Source: Moniliella sp. 'wahieum' (taxonomy: Eukaryota > Basidiomycota > Moniliellomycetes > Moniliellales > Moniliellaceae). From it: a DNA stretch of 64,000 nt. The notes beneath the pieces are model-generated. The model saw nothing but the letters and a program-made list of their open reading frames with translations. It did no database searches and was not told the origin of the DNA. Shown here piece by piece: positions 39,634 through 50,209 of the stretch. The stretch is taken from the NCBI GenBank assembly GCA_003971905.1, contig RSEE01000011.1, positions 124,001 through 188,000 on the forward strand, written 5' to 3'. Position 1 is the first letter of the stretch. Each line of letters opens with the position of its first letter. The translations under genes were made by a program, and so were the position numbers.

Positions 39634-40454
39634 AATGCCCCCCTCCCGCACCACCAGGACGTCCCAGGCATCGCGGACCAACAACGCTGCTCGCCGGCCG
39701 AGGGACACACGACTTCTTATCAACCCTGAGCCGGAGCCCGTGGTGGAGACTGCTTTCGAAGGTGACGAACCGTCCCCTGAAGAACCATCTGGTGGCACCA
39801 GTGGGGTCAACAGCGATTCCGACGGCGATTCCGACGGCGACTCCGACGGCGCAGAGGGAAGAAAGGAGTACGAACCGAGAGTTACGTTGTTGTCCCTCTT
39901 CCCCCCTGATTCCCGTGTTTGTTCGTGAAATGATTATGCGGGGTCAATCGAACCAGCACACGACGACGACGAACAACGATGAAGATGCGCTGGATCTTGA
40001 CGCTGACACCTTTAACCCCCGCACAATGGACGCTGACGAAGAGAGTTTCGTTAATCAGGACGAATTTGCTGGCTTTCCCCCTCTTATCGCATCGGTGGTC
40101 AAGGTGAGGCTGGCTGGGGCATTGGTGGCGCAGGTGGTGCCAGTGGCGGCTTTCAGCGAGGAAAGTCTATGCGAGATCAAGACTCTTCGGGTGCTCTTTT
40201 TGTCAAACAATGCGAAGCAGGAATCGCTGGCCAGCAGCTTTCCCATGTCCAACCCACCCCAGTATTTCGATCGCTTGCTGGAGCACAAAAGGTCAGGACC
40301 ATCAGCTCTCGCTGCGCACCCCAGGATTACCTTGTACTGTACTGACATTTTCTCTTTGTATGAAGGGATCGCCACCGACGGAAATGGTACAAAGGGGCGT
40401 GGGATGGGTTTGTCTGCACCGCGAGAGCAGGATCGGCTAACAACAAGGATTTAA
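39634..40454 (+). CDS. Acidic unknown ORF upstream of reverse transcriptase element
   Basis: No homologue recognised. From MPPSRTTRTSQASRTNNAAR the protein is basic, then acidic with an SDGDSDGDSDG run (about 39,810-39,850). After a frame shift it continues YEPRVTLLSLFPP, VFVREMIMRGQSNQH, EESFVNQDEFAGFPPLIASV and EIKTLRVLFLSNNAKQESLA. Similar broken frames continue to about 40,620 (LTVPKADLVDHASSHFRFIG). Its position about 1 kb before the reverse transcriptase makes a first ORF of that element possible, but no gag-like zinc knuckle or coiled coil is visible, so it could equally be an ordinary host gene. Confidence 0.35.
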
Positions 40455-40639
40455 GTTCTGGTTTTCGTCGGCAACAGGCTTGTTCCCTCGAGGTTTCGAA
40501 GAGGTCAATTTTGACCCGGGACACCTGGCCCATATGCGACAAAAAGTTTGTCCAAGTTCTGTTGACGGTTCCTAAAGCCGACTTGGTCGACCATGCGTCG
40601 TCGCATTTTCGATTTATTGGCGGTACGTTTCTATGCTTA

Positions 40640-41380
40640 CACTGGTTATTACTTGCCCCTAACCTAACCCATTGCTGTGGAGGAGAAGGTGGCCACACGA
40701 AAGATGGTGGATGTGTGGTCCTGGCTGCTGAAGGGGCATCAGGTTTGAAGCAACGTTTAAGGCCGCGATGGCGAAAGTTGATGTGGCCGCAGGTCAGAAT
40801 GGACACGCTAACCCACCCAAAAGATACCTAAAAAATGCATTTGATCGAACGAAAAAACCCACTTGGAACACTTGGAATAGGAACCATTTGTCGCGGCCCC
40901 TATAACGTGGGAATAGAGAGTGGTGTGGATTTTTAGGATTCAATCAGAAACGAATTTCGCAGGTATACCCCTAGCGCAAATGCACAAGGTTAAGCTAAGC
41001 ATCTATTATAGAGAGAATGGAAAAATGGCGCTCACGCTACCGTGATCATACGTGGCTTTAACGCTACGTGTGCGGGAACTCGGGTTTATCCTAGAAAAAC
41101 CCCGCAGCCGTGATGTCCGGGAATAATGTTGCTTTCTTGGGCGCCATGAGCTACGGGAATACTCATGTGTGACTACTATCTATAAGCGTTTCTTCTCCTT
41201 GTGCCTCCCTGTTTCTAAACGTAGTGGTGGTGAAAGCAGCCCCGTTTTTTTCGCTTTTTTCGCCTGCTTAATTCGTCTGCTTGGCACGCGCAATCGAATG
41301 GATGCCGGCTAGCGACTGGACCCAACATCGTGTGGCGCCACACTGATGTAGTGGCGCCTGTAGCTCAAGCCCGGAACCTT
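40640..41380. other. Spacer before the reverse transcriptase element, nothing recognised
   Basis: No coding similarity. It contains a short cctaacctaaccc stretch near 40,660, too short to call telomeric. Confidence 0.35.
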
Positions 41381-41386
41381 CGGGTT

Positions 41387-41426
41387 CATTCCTTCCAATA
41401 TTCCATCCTGGAGGGCAGGAATATTC
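41387..41426. repeat. Dispersed repeat, copy 1
   Basis: Shares ccttccaatattc and cctggagggcaggaatat in the same order with a copy at 56,114-56,151. It lies at the upstream edge of the reverse transcriptase remnant. Confidence 0.7.
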
Positions 41427-43078
41427 TCTACCAACACGTTCAACACTGTGCGCCGTCGCACACTCGCCAAGGCGCTCCATGCCTACGCCCCCCACCTCCT
41501 CACCTTGGGCCGGTGGATCTATGGTTCCCCCACCCAGCTTTGGGTTGCGTCGGGCGGAAATGAGACCAGCGTCCTGTCGGCAGAGGGCGTGCGGCAGGGC
41601 GACCCCCTCGCCCCCTTTTTCTTCTCCATCGCAGTGCGGCCCACGCTAGAGAAGTTGAGCATTGCTCTGCCGCCGGGGCACACTGGTGATGGCATACCTG
41701 GACGACATTACCATTTTCGGTCCAGAGCCAGGCATTACCGGCCAAGCTGCGGAGATTTTGGAAGACGACGCGTCAGGCCTCAAGCTCAACCTGCGCAAGT
41801 GCGTCGAGCGGGACCGGGACCAGATCCGGGAGGATGGTCTGCAGGTTCTGGGCACTTGTGTGGGAGGGGTAGACTGTCGTCGATCGTGGCTCCGGCCCAA
41901 CTGGCCAGTCTGAGGGAGAACATGCCTAAGTTTGATGGCATCACCCGCCAGGGACGCCTCTTACTATGGCGGCTCAGCACTCAGACCAAGCTGCGCCACC
42001 TGCTCCGCACCATGCAGATGGAAGGAGAGCTAGACGAAGTGCTGGCCGAGATCGATGCCTTCATCTGTACGGAGTTCAGACGGATCCGGGGCGACGAGGA
42101 TCCCCAAGGTGCCAAGGACGACCACTTCGACATGCTCATGAGCCTGCCTCTCCGGCTAGGAGGATGCGGCAGCCTGCTTTACTCGTATATCGCGCCCTAC
42201 GCCCGTGCCGCGGCCAACGAGGTCAACGACTATCTTATTACCACTTATGTTGACCGTTCGGGACCGCAAACGGCAGAGGCCAACGCATTTACGAAGCAAC
42301 GCCAGCGCTGCCGCGAGATGTGGGAGAAAAGTCGACAGGAGCTGCTCCAGAAGCTGGACGCTGCCGATGGTCGTCACGTGGTTGAGCACAGCAACCCGCT
42401 GAGCCACAACTGGCTCTCCGCCATTCCGTCCGTCCCGTACCTCAGGCTCTCCGACCAGCAGGTCCAGGTTGGTCTCCAGCTCCGCACGCTGTGCCGCACC
42501 ACGCGCAGCATGTGCAAGTGCGGTGTCATGTCCTCGCTGGAGCACATCATGTATTGCACTCGCTCCCAGGCCAAGTTTGGAGCGTTGCATGACGCAGTGC
42601 GGGAGCCCATTCTCCAGCTCCTACGCTCCATTCCCGACACCCATGTCCACAACGAACCAATGGTGGAGGACGAGGATGGCCGGAGACAGAGGACACAGCG
42701 ACTGACTACCGCGTGATGGGACCCGGAGCACTCGGAGGATCGGGAATGGAGGTCGACCACACGCTGCGCGACACGAGATCACTGGCAGCGCAGAGCGCGT
42801 TCCGGAGGGTGGTGCATGCGAGCACCGCAACCCCTTGGAACGCGGGGAGAAGGAGCTGCTTCGGATGCTTGAACAAGCAGAATGCGAGAAGAACGCAAGT
42901 ACCAGGGACGCACTCAAGAGACGTTTTTCCCCCTGGCTTGACGACGCGAGGATACTACGGCACCAAGACGGCGAGCAAGTTGTTTGCGCATTGGAAGGAG
43001 TTGGCTACTAAGTCTCAGTGGAAATGGTTCCTCGCTCGGAGTCAACCACGTTCCTCCGTGTCCATACGCGCTTCCTAG
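41410..43078 (+). mobile_element. Non-LTR-type retrotransposon remnant: reverse transcriptase with C-terminal zinc motif
   Basis: Reverse transcriptase blocks in order: LSAEGVRQGDPLAPFFFSIA (block 4), MAYLDDITIFGP with the YLDD active site near 41,695, LKLNLRKC, and LQVLGTCVGG. A thumb-like helical region follows (TKLRHLLRTMQMEGELDEV), then SLPLRLGGCGSLL. A Cys/His segment (CKCGVMSSLEHIMYC, near 42,520-42,560) resembles the zinc motif after the RT of LINE-like elements, especially those with a restriction-like endonuclease; YRVMGPGALGGSGMEVDHTL might be part of that. The segment ends near 43,078. The upstream RT blocks are missing or unrecognisable and the frame is interrupted, so it looks incomplete. 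The subfamily is uncertain. Confidence 0.75.
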
Positions 43079-43930
43079 GGTACGGGACGGATGGCATGAG
43101 CCGGAGGGTCCTGATATCCTGGCGATCCCCCTGGTTCCTTGACCCTGGGGCGCCCCTAAGTAACCCCCGCAAGATGAACGGTTAGGTTTAGACGTAGCGT
43201 TCCCCCTGTCCCAGCCTTCTTAAGTCTGCCAATGAAATGGACGTTCTCTAGCCTCTCTGTAGCTCATGTGCAATGTAATTGTCACCGAATGACTAAGCTC
43301 GCTCCAATTTCCAATTCCGCATCTGTGTCTCTCGCTTCCCTTCCCTTTTGCTTCTGTTCTCTGCCTGATGCCTTCTGTTTCCTCCCACGAACGATCTTGC
43401 CTTTCCCCCGCCTCTGACAGGACCTTGGTCTCCCTCGTCAGTAATACACCATCAACTGCTGCTCTCTGGTCTTCAATACATCATGCATCATTCGTGCACG
43501 TGCACGTGGGCGTGGTTGGGCGTGCCAGCGGTGTCACTCCCATGGGAGTCACTGAAATGGAGGGGGCACGTGTTCCTAGCAGTGTTCTTTGCCCGTGCTG
43601 AGACGCCGAGGTCTGGACCGTGCTACGTACGTTTACCTGGATTTTCCTCTGGGGTAAAACCGACGGCAATCTCAATAGTCAACGTCAACGTTCCAGTTAA
43701 TATCGGACACCGGCGTCCGCTCGGTGGGCGAGAGTCCACCCTTCGGCTCGTTCTACCTCCGCGGCGCGACTATGGCTGCCAATACAGACGCACACGTACA
43801 CACACTTATACACCTCGTACCCATTCGTGCATAGCGGCACAAGTGCCGCCTGGAGGCGCTGATCAAGCTGAGCCGCGCTGATTAGCGTTTAAACGTTTAA
43901 CGTTCAACACGGTATATATACGAGGAGGAC
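43079..43930. other. Spacer downstream of the retroelement
   Basis: No gene recognised. It contains ctgtagctcatgtgcaa (43,258-43,274), repeated at 56,160-56,176, and cgtttaaacgtttaacgttcaac near 43,887-43,909. Confidence 0.4.
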
Positions 43931-44165
43931 CACGGGCCTACGGCCCGGTCGGCTGGGGCTTCGCCCCAGCTTGGTGCTGTGTCGCCACCTTAGCCACCGT
44001 TCCACCGGCCACCGTTCCACCGGCCACCGTTCCACGCTGGAACCCTTCCACGCTGGAAAGACGAAATAATATCCCCGATTGTTGCTGGTGGCTGGGACGG
44101 GTGGCTGCGCCACCGGTGGCTTACGCGATGCTGACCTAAACTGTGACAGTTTTGGCACCAACTTT
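43931..44165. repeat. Cluster of GC-rich hairpins and a 15-bp tandem repeat
   Basis: Inverted repeats cgggcc-tac-ggcccg (43,933-43,948), gctggggc-ttc-gccccagc (43,951-43,970) and gtggc-tgc-gccac followed by ccaccggtgg (44,101-44,119) surround about three copies of ccaccgttccaccgg (43,994-44,035). Several foldable units in 190 bp next to a retroelement suggest a mobile-element terminus, but no family signature is recognised. Confidence 0.55.
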
Positions 44166-44971
44166 TTTTGGAGGAATCTTAATACCTAGAGATGTGTCGA
44201 AATCATCACCAAGATGAGAGAGCATGAGTGCCATCATGATATGCGTATGAGATACGTGACCCGCGTAGCGCTGCGTGACAGAGTCAGCACAGCTCTTCTG
44301 ACATCAACATAAAGGAGGCGTGAATTGCGATCTATTTTTTGTGAGGGGAGGGTGCTTCAGCTGCGGGCGATGCTTGAGAGGTTGAAGGTGGATGCTCGAT
44401 GTTGGTTTGAACGTGGATGGGGATGCTGAGAGGGTGTCATCTTTGTGGTGTTGTTGAGAGCAGCGCTGACGCAGCCTCTTTCATGGCAAGGGCGCAGCCG
44501 GGTGGGTGGCCTGGGTAGGTGAGCGCGCATGCTGAGCCCTGTTGTCCCAGCCCGTTCCCAACGGGCCATGGCGGCGATGCATGATGTGGGTGCATGAGGC
44601 TGATAGCGCACGCAGCCTCTCGTGGGCGCTGCCACACCCTCGATGTGCGTCCCGCTCGCCAACATGCACAACACCAGCCTACACCACGGGCTGCAGGCAG
44701 GGCCGTGCCTGCCCACGCCGAGTAGGCACGGCACGAGTGTGGCGTTATCTACCCCGGCCATCCCCATCGCATATCGGGCAGGATGGCAGCGCACCAGGCC
44801 AGTGTCGTGTGCTGCATGTGCGCAGTCCGGAGTAGGACGGCGGATGGGCAGGAGCCCACTATTTAAACCCGTCGCTGGGCCGGCTGCCTCGGCTGCTGTA
44901 TCCCTTCCCTCCGTGCCTCGCCGCCCCCGAGCAGTTCCTCCCCCTCCCCCGCCCGCGCTCCCCCAACTCAC
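44166..44971. other. Upstream region of URC1
   Basis: No gene recognised; becomes GC-rich toward URC1. A TATA-like actatttaaaccc sits at about 44,858-44,870, roughly 100 bp before the start. Confidence 0.4.
44858..44870 (+). promoter_or_regulatory. TATA-like element of URC1
   Basis: actatttaaaccc about 100 bp upstream of the URC1 ATG, followed by a C/T-rich stretch as in many fungal promoters. Confidence 0.45.
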
Positions 44972-46735
44972 ATGCTCTCCGCCCAAGCTGGCAAGATGAC
45001 CGAACAGCCTACAAGCGAGGCGGCTCTCTTGCCACTGATCTACAATGAACTCCAGGAGCTCAAGCGCAAGAACGCTCAGCTGGAGGCCAAGCTCGACTCG
45101 CTCTCTGTGTCCAACGACACAATCTCTCCCAGTGCCCTCCCCGTCGGCAGTCCCTCGTCTTCCCTCCGCCGTCAGTCGGCAGGTGGACTGACTCCGATTG
45201 ACCTGTCCAAGCCCATCAAGGTGCCTGGGGGTGCCACGGCTGCGCTTTCCTCTTCCGTTTCCGCCACCTCGTCGTCGCCCGTCACCTCAAAGATCGTTCC
45301 CAAAGATGGCACGGGCTTGCACGTCAGCCAGAAGACCCTTGACCGCATTCAGGAAGTGGAAGACTTTTACGCCAACAACCGTGTCATTCTCACCACCTAC
45401 CCCAACCAGGTACGTGTCAATCCTTTGCTCCATGTGCCGTAATGCCCTGATTCTTCTAACGAATACCGTCTTTCTACGTTGCACCCTTCACAGATGGGAA
45501 TTGACCCCTACCCGCTGAACTTTGGACATCCAGACCCCAAGGTGCGTGGCCCGATTGTTGCCAGCCGGCACCCCAAGTGCATCAAGCGGCGCAACGCGAT
45601 CGGTGCCTACTCGGGCTCGTACATGGTCTACAAGGCCCTCGCCGTCGCAACAGGTCAATTGGCTGTGAACCACATGCCTGACTTTACCAACACCGAGCCG
45701 GCCTTTGACATCCTTCCCCAGCCTGCGTGGGGCGATCCTTACAAGATCTGCACTCTGGACCCCTATGGTCACATCCCCAGGTGTTGTTCAAGGAACAGAT
45801 CAAGGCTGGTTGGACGTGCGCCCCACGATGGCGGCGACCAAGGCGTTCATCAAGATGCGAGAATGGACGATGCAGTTCAATTGGGACGGTTGGCTGTCGA
45901 CGGTGAATTTGTCATCAAGTCGGAACACTTACCTGGGATGGATCCGAGTCAAGACCCGGGGGTCGAGGGTGGCCTCATCCAAGGTCGCGGTTGAGCCCGT
46001 CTGGTTCCTTCCTGGTGTGGCCCAACGCCTGGGCATCTCGGAAGGCCTTCTTCGCCGGGCATTGTTTGAAGAGACGGGAGGGATGTACCCCGAGCTCATG
46101 ACCCGCAACGACCTTCAGGTCTTCCTTCCTCCTATCACTGGCGCCACCATTTACATCTTTGGTAACCCGGACTATCTATCCGACCCTACCAAGGAGCTGA
46201 CGGCCCGTGTGCATGACGAATGCAACTCATCGGACGTCCATGGTTCATCCATTTGCACCTGTCGCCCTACATGATCTACGGAATTGAAGAAGCAATTCGC
46301 TGCGCCCAACGAGGAGGGGTGGGGCTTCTTGTCTACCTGCGCAAAGAGGGCGTGCGCTGGGTGAGACCATCAAGTTTATGGTGTACAACGCTCGCAAGCG
46401 TGGCAAGGACACTGCCGATGCCTACTTTATGCGTACGGAGCGGGTTGCTGGACTGGAAGACTCGCGCTTCCAGCCGCTCATGTCGGACATTCTCGTCTGG
46501 CTTGGCATCCAAAAGATTGACAACATGATTTCCATGTCGGACATGAAGGCTGCCGCGATCCGTGCGGCTGGGATTGAGATTATCAACCGTACGAGATTCC
46601 GGACAACCTTTGCCTCCCGACGCCCAGGTAGAGATCTCGGCCAAGATTCATGCCGGATACTACTCTTCCAAGAAGGTGAGCGATAAGGATCTGAGCCAGG
46701 TCGTTGGCCAGAACTGGGAGGACCTACACCAGTAA
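44972..46735 (+). CDS. URC1: Urc1, GTP cyclohydrolase II-like protein of uracil catabolism
   Basis: Urc1 is needed for the fungal URC pathway of uracil degradation; its fold is that of GTP cyclohydrolase II. The N-terminal part has a coiled coil (YNELQELKRKNAQLEAKLDS), then RIQEVEDFYANNRVILTTYP. An 84-nt intron (45,410-45,493; GTACGT...TTCACAG) leads into MGIDPYPLNFGHPDP, VASRHPKCIKRRNAIGAYSG and MREWTMQFNWDGWLSTVNLS. The cyclohydrolase zinc motif is HDECNSSDV then ICTCRP near 46,220-46,265, followed by YGIEEAIRCAQRGGVGLLVY, FRKEG-like LRKEG, VYNARKRGKDTADAYFMRTE, WLGIQKIDNMISMSDMKAAA and a C-terminus ending NWEDLHQ (TAA 46,733). A second ATG lies at 44,996. Frame shifts near 45,780, 46,230, 46,350 and 46,590. 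Confidence 0.9.
45410..45493 (+). other. Intron in URC1
   Basis: CAG|GTACGT donor and TTCACAG|ATGGG acceptor, 84 nt. Splicing joins TTYPNQ to MGIDPYPLN, matching the continuous family alignment. Confidence 0.85.
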
Positions 46736-48282
46736 ACGTTCCTTTGGACTATTTTTCCCCTGATCCTCAGTGGCTCTAGCGGGATCGGCGGTGCCTTCTT
46801 CATGACTTGTACCCGTACACTACTACCGATCACATACCGCCTTATTCATTTGTTCACACAAATGCACTACAAAACATATGGCATCCCATCTTATGGCTGA
46901 TAGTTAAGTTTGGCGTCTTCCGGGGGTCAACCACATATGATCGCACTTCCGTAGGTTCTACACTTTAGCCGTGACTTGTCTCTGCTTCTAAGGAGGAAGG
47001 TGAGCTTGGTGCACGCTCTGGGAACAGGGGTCTCCTCTTTCTCGGATATGGAGATCCACTGATGGTAGCAGATAACACAGACTCATGGCGTCTTCGCTCC
47101 CACTTCCACATCCCATCTATGTGGTTCGTGCCACTTTTCTGGGCGTGTGCTATGTGCATAGTATAGCACCTGTGTTTTATCTGCGCGAAGTCAAGGGATG
47201 CTAGGATACGCCCCCATTTGCTCCATCTTCTCAACCTCATATCTGGTTTATGTACGTGCATCAGCGCACATGTGAGCTGCAGAGGAAAAGAATAGATAGA
47301 GTGGCAGTCGACGCCTAGGAGGTTAAAGTAGATCGGGGGGCGGGCGCGGTACTTCTGATGCTCAACACCAACGCTGCCTCAGCAAGCAAGGGAGTGCCAT
47401 GACCGCGGCCAGCAGCAGGTGCAATGGGACGTGTGAACTTGTGAATGTTGTTGGTCAGAAGGGGTAGAGAGAGTTCTGCAAAGGTGGCCATGCAATGCTT
47501 GACTCTATTGACCTTTTCGCCTTCCGGAGTGGCTGCTGACATCCGCATCAGCAGGCAGCCATTGTACATTTGCAACATTTCATGCAACTGATCGGTTCAA
47601 GTTGAAAAGTGCGCTGAAAAATGCGAACTTCCTCCACCAGTGGCGCGTGGCCGTAGAGCTAGCTCCGGATCTGGCCAGCCCCGCTATCGACTATCCCCAA
47701 CACCTCCCACCCACCAGATCGATCATCCAATGTGGAAGAAGAATTGGCATGCTCTTGCGAGTGCTCCCATGACAACGTCTTTGCAGCGCAGGACTCGGAA
47801 CGCCAGAAACTGAGCTCAATACCTCTCAGCCAGCCTTCAGTCCTCCCTCCTATGCAGCGTCCAGACAATGGCAAGATGGGCCGGCAGTGCGCTGCCCCCA
47901 GCGTCCAATGATGGCCAGACCGGCGTAAGGTACCTACGCTCTGAGCTGAGGCGCTGACATAACATGCAACACATCGTAGGATCGTTTACCGGTACCATTT
48001 ATAGTGCGGGGTCCGTGCGTGCCTGTGCCCGCTCGCACGGAGGCAGTCTCCTCCATTCAAACCACTGTTCTGATTCAGCCGTTCTCAGGCCACCTCTTAA
48101 AGTCACCTGCTCTGCCCCCAAAGCCATCTGCCATTTGCTGAGAACACCAACGCCCGACTGGAAAGGTACACAACAAGCGCATCTCATAGCCTCAACCTCG
48201 TTTCTTCCCACCTGCGTCCATTCTTCGCCATCCACCACACCACACTACCACTACCACTAATGTTGTCGGTACTACCTCCAAA
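46736..48282. other. Intergenic between URC1 and hydroxyacid dehydrogenase
   Basis: About 1.5 kb. One minus-strand frame at 47,315-47,587 (VNRVKHCMATFAELSLPLLT) is mildly protein-like but matches nothing I know. A TATA-like tttatag at 47,998 may serve the downstream gene. Confidence 0.4.
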
Positions 48283-49313
48283 ATGGCAACTGCGTCCCTA
48301 CCAACGCCCACCTCAATGTTCCCGGCCTACCCGACCGGCGCAAAGGTGGGCTTCATTGGCCTCGGCAACATGGGTTCCGCCATGGCTATCAACCTAGCCT
48401 TGGCTCTCCCCCACCTTAACCCACCCATTTCCTCTAGTCGTTTTCAACCGCACCGATAGCAAGGCTGAAGCTGTCCGTGCCCAGGTCCAAGCCAGGCGGG
48501 CAAGTCACGATCGCATCGTCCGTTGCGGAAGTAGTGCAGCAGTGTACATCATCATTCACTTCTCTTCGGACGATACAGTCGTTTTGGCCATGTTTGATAA
48601 CTGTGCCATGCGGATGACGAGCTGAGAAAGCAATCTGCTCACCCTGGTGAAGGCCTTCACACGATCTACGTTGATCTTTCACTGTTTCCCTGAAACCACG
48701 GGGGCAATCGAACGTCAAGTCAGTCCCAGCCGCGGAGAACTTGTCGCTGCTCCTCCCTGGGTCCCCCCCCTGCAGCCAGATCGAAGCAGCTTGTCTTTGC
48801 CACCGCGGGTGCAGCCCGGTCGAAGCAGGCCATTCGTTCCTCCTCGTGCCTGGCATGGGCGTCAGGTGATCGATCTGGGGGAAACCACGAGTCGGAGAGC
48901 ACGTCAAGTTGACGACAACTCGTTCTGTTGTGGATTGAGTTGTTGGGCGAGACGATGACGTTGGCCGACAAGACCGAGTGGGTGCGGCCAAGTTTGTCGA
49001 GTTCCTTCAGACGCTTACTCCCAATTCCCCGAGATTGTCCTACGCTGACAAGATCCTCCACTCCAACTTTACTGGCCCCGACGGCTTCTCCCTCCAGGAC
49101 GGGATCAGCGATACTGCCCATATCCGCAACTTGGCCATGTCGGTGGACTGCCCTGTGACAGTGGTCGATGCGGCCAACGCCCACATGATTTCTGCTCGCG
49201 CCAATGCCCCGGTCGGGGCCACGTTGGACTGGTCTTCTCTTGTTGCCGGGCAGAGACTGATGGCGGGTCTTGATCCCTGGAAGGGCAAACGTCCGGGCCT
49301 GGAGCGCGATTGA
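48283..49313 (+). CDS. 3-hydroxyisobutyrate dehydrogenase-family NAD(P) oxidoreductase
   Basis: Beta-hydroxyacid dehydrogenase fold. Start MATASLPTPTSMFPAYPTGA, then the Rossmann glycine motif KVGFIGLGNMGSAMAINLA. Broken frames follow with VVFNRTDSKAEAVRAQ (the Arg of NRT typically favours NADP), IIIHFSSDDTVVLAMFDNC and SPETTGAIERQVS (substrate-binding DxSxxxP region). VIDLGE, KLTTTRS (likely catalytic Lys), MTLADKT and FVEFLQTLTPNSPRLSYADK are next, then a C-terminal helical domain with FSLQDGISDTAHIRNLAMS and LAGLDPWKG-like LMAGLDPWKGKR. About 330 residues, normal for the family. The substrate is not decided by sequence; 3-hydroxyisobutyrate, L-threonate and 3-hydroxypropionate are all possible. 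Frame shifts mainly between 48,430 and 49,000. Confidence 0.8.
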
Positions 49314-50209
49314 ACATTCAAGCAGAGTGTTCTCTGTTTTGATTGGTGTAAGCGCGTTTTCACCTTTCTGCCTCTCTGTGCCAACTTTCCTGAATGTGGG
49401 TTGAAGTTGAGCCGATGAGTTCTTGTCAACGTTACCATTCTATAACACTTCTATAAAAGCATCTGCTGTAATACACTGGAAGATGAAGTCGGCAGTTACA
49501 GGACTGGGGTTGTGGTATCGTAAGGACAGTTTCCCACAAGCACAATGGTGGGCGTTAGGCAACTTGTGCGATTGCTAGCTCTTGTGTTGGCAAGACAGAA
49601 CGGGAAGATACGGTGTGCGCACATTCGTATCGCGTCAACATCCGATGAAGAACAGACGGCGTTGCGTCACTATATATGTCTGCTTTCCCTTGTGTGGAAA
49701 ATGTGGCTCGCCCACGACTAGCAAGGAAAAAGCAAGGAGTGACCTGGAAGAGATTGGTATTTGTGGTGAATGCCATATCGGGGTGGCAGTGGTGTTATTT
49801 GATGAAAAACACTGTGGTCGCGCGTCGGAGAAGGGAACCACCCGGCATCCTGTCCCCATTCTCGATGCTTGACATTCCCATCTTTTGTTCTCAACGCTCT
49901 CTCTCCGTTGCTGCCTGTTTCTGCTTTGCAGGCACTACGAAATGAGCATAACGTCTTCGAGGGTATTGGACGAGAGGACCTGTGAGGAAACCAGCATTAG
50001 GAGCGAGTGAATTGATGGTGAGGAGGGTGGTGCGTGCTGGGACGCAGGCGCTGAGTGAAATATTAATTGCCACTGGGCACGGTGCGCGATCGGTGCAATA
50101 CCTGCCAGCGGAAAGGCAGTTGGGAACCTAGCCTCAATTTTTTTGCCGCTTGCCGATGCCCACCCGCGGCTACCTCCACCTACCCACCTCCTCCAGCGCA
50201 GCCTTACCG
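49314..50209. other. Intergenic, upstream of WDR75/NAN1
   Basis: No gene recognised on either strand. Confidence 0.4.

Noticed and set aside
40650-40675. Telomere-like cctaacctaaccc
   Set aside because: Only about two units, with no array; expected by chance at this length.
41355-41395. tRNA-like A and B box pair at the retroelement edge (tagctcaagcccgg, gggttcattcc)
   Set aside because: The boxes are only a few bases apart, too close for a tRNA or a typical tRNA-derived SINE head.
47315-47587. Minus-strand open frame of 90 codons
   Set aside because: No family match, no neighbours in support, and similar-sized frames occur by chance in this composition.
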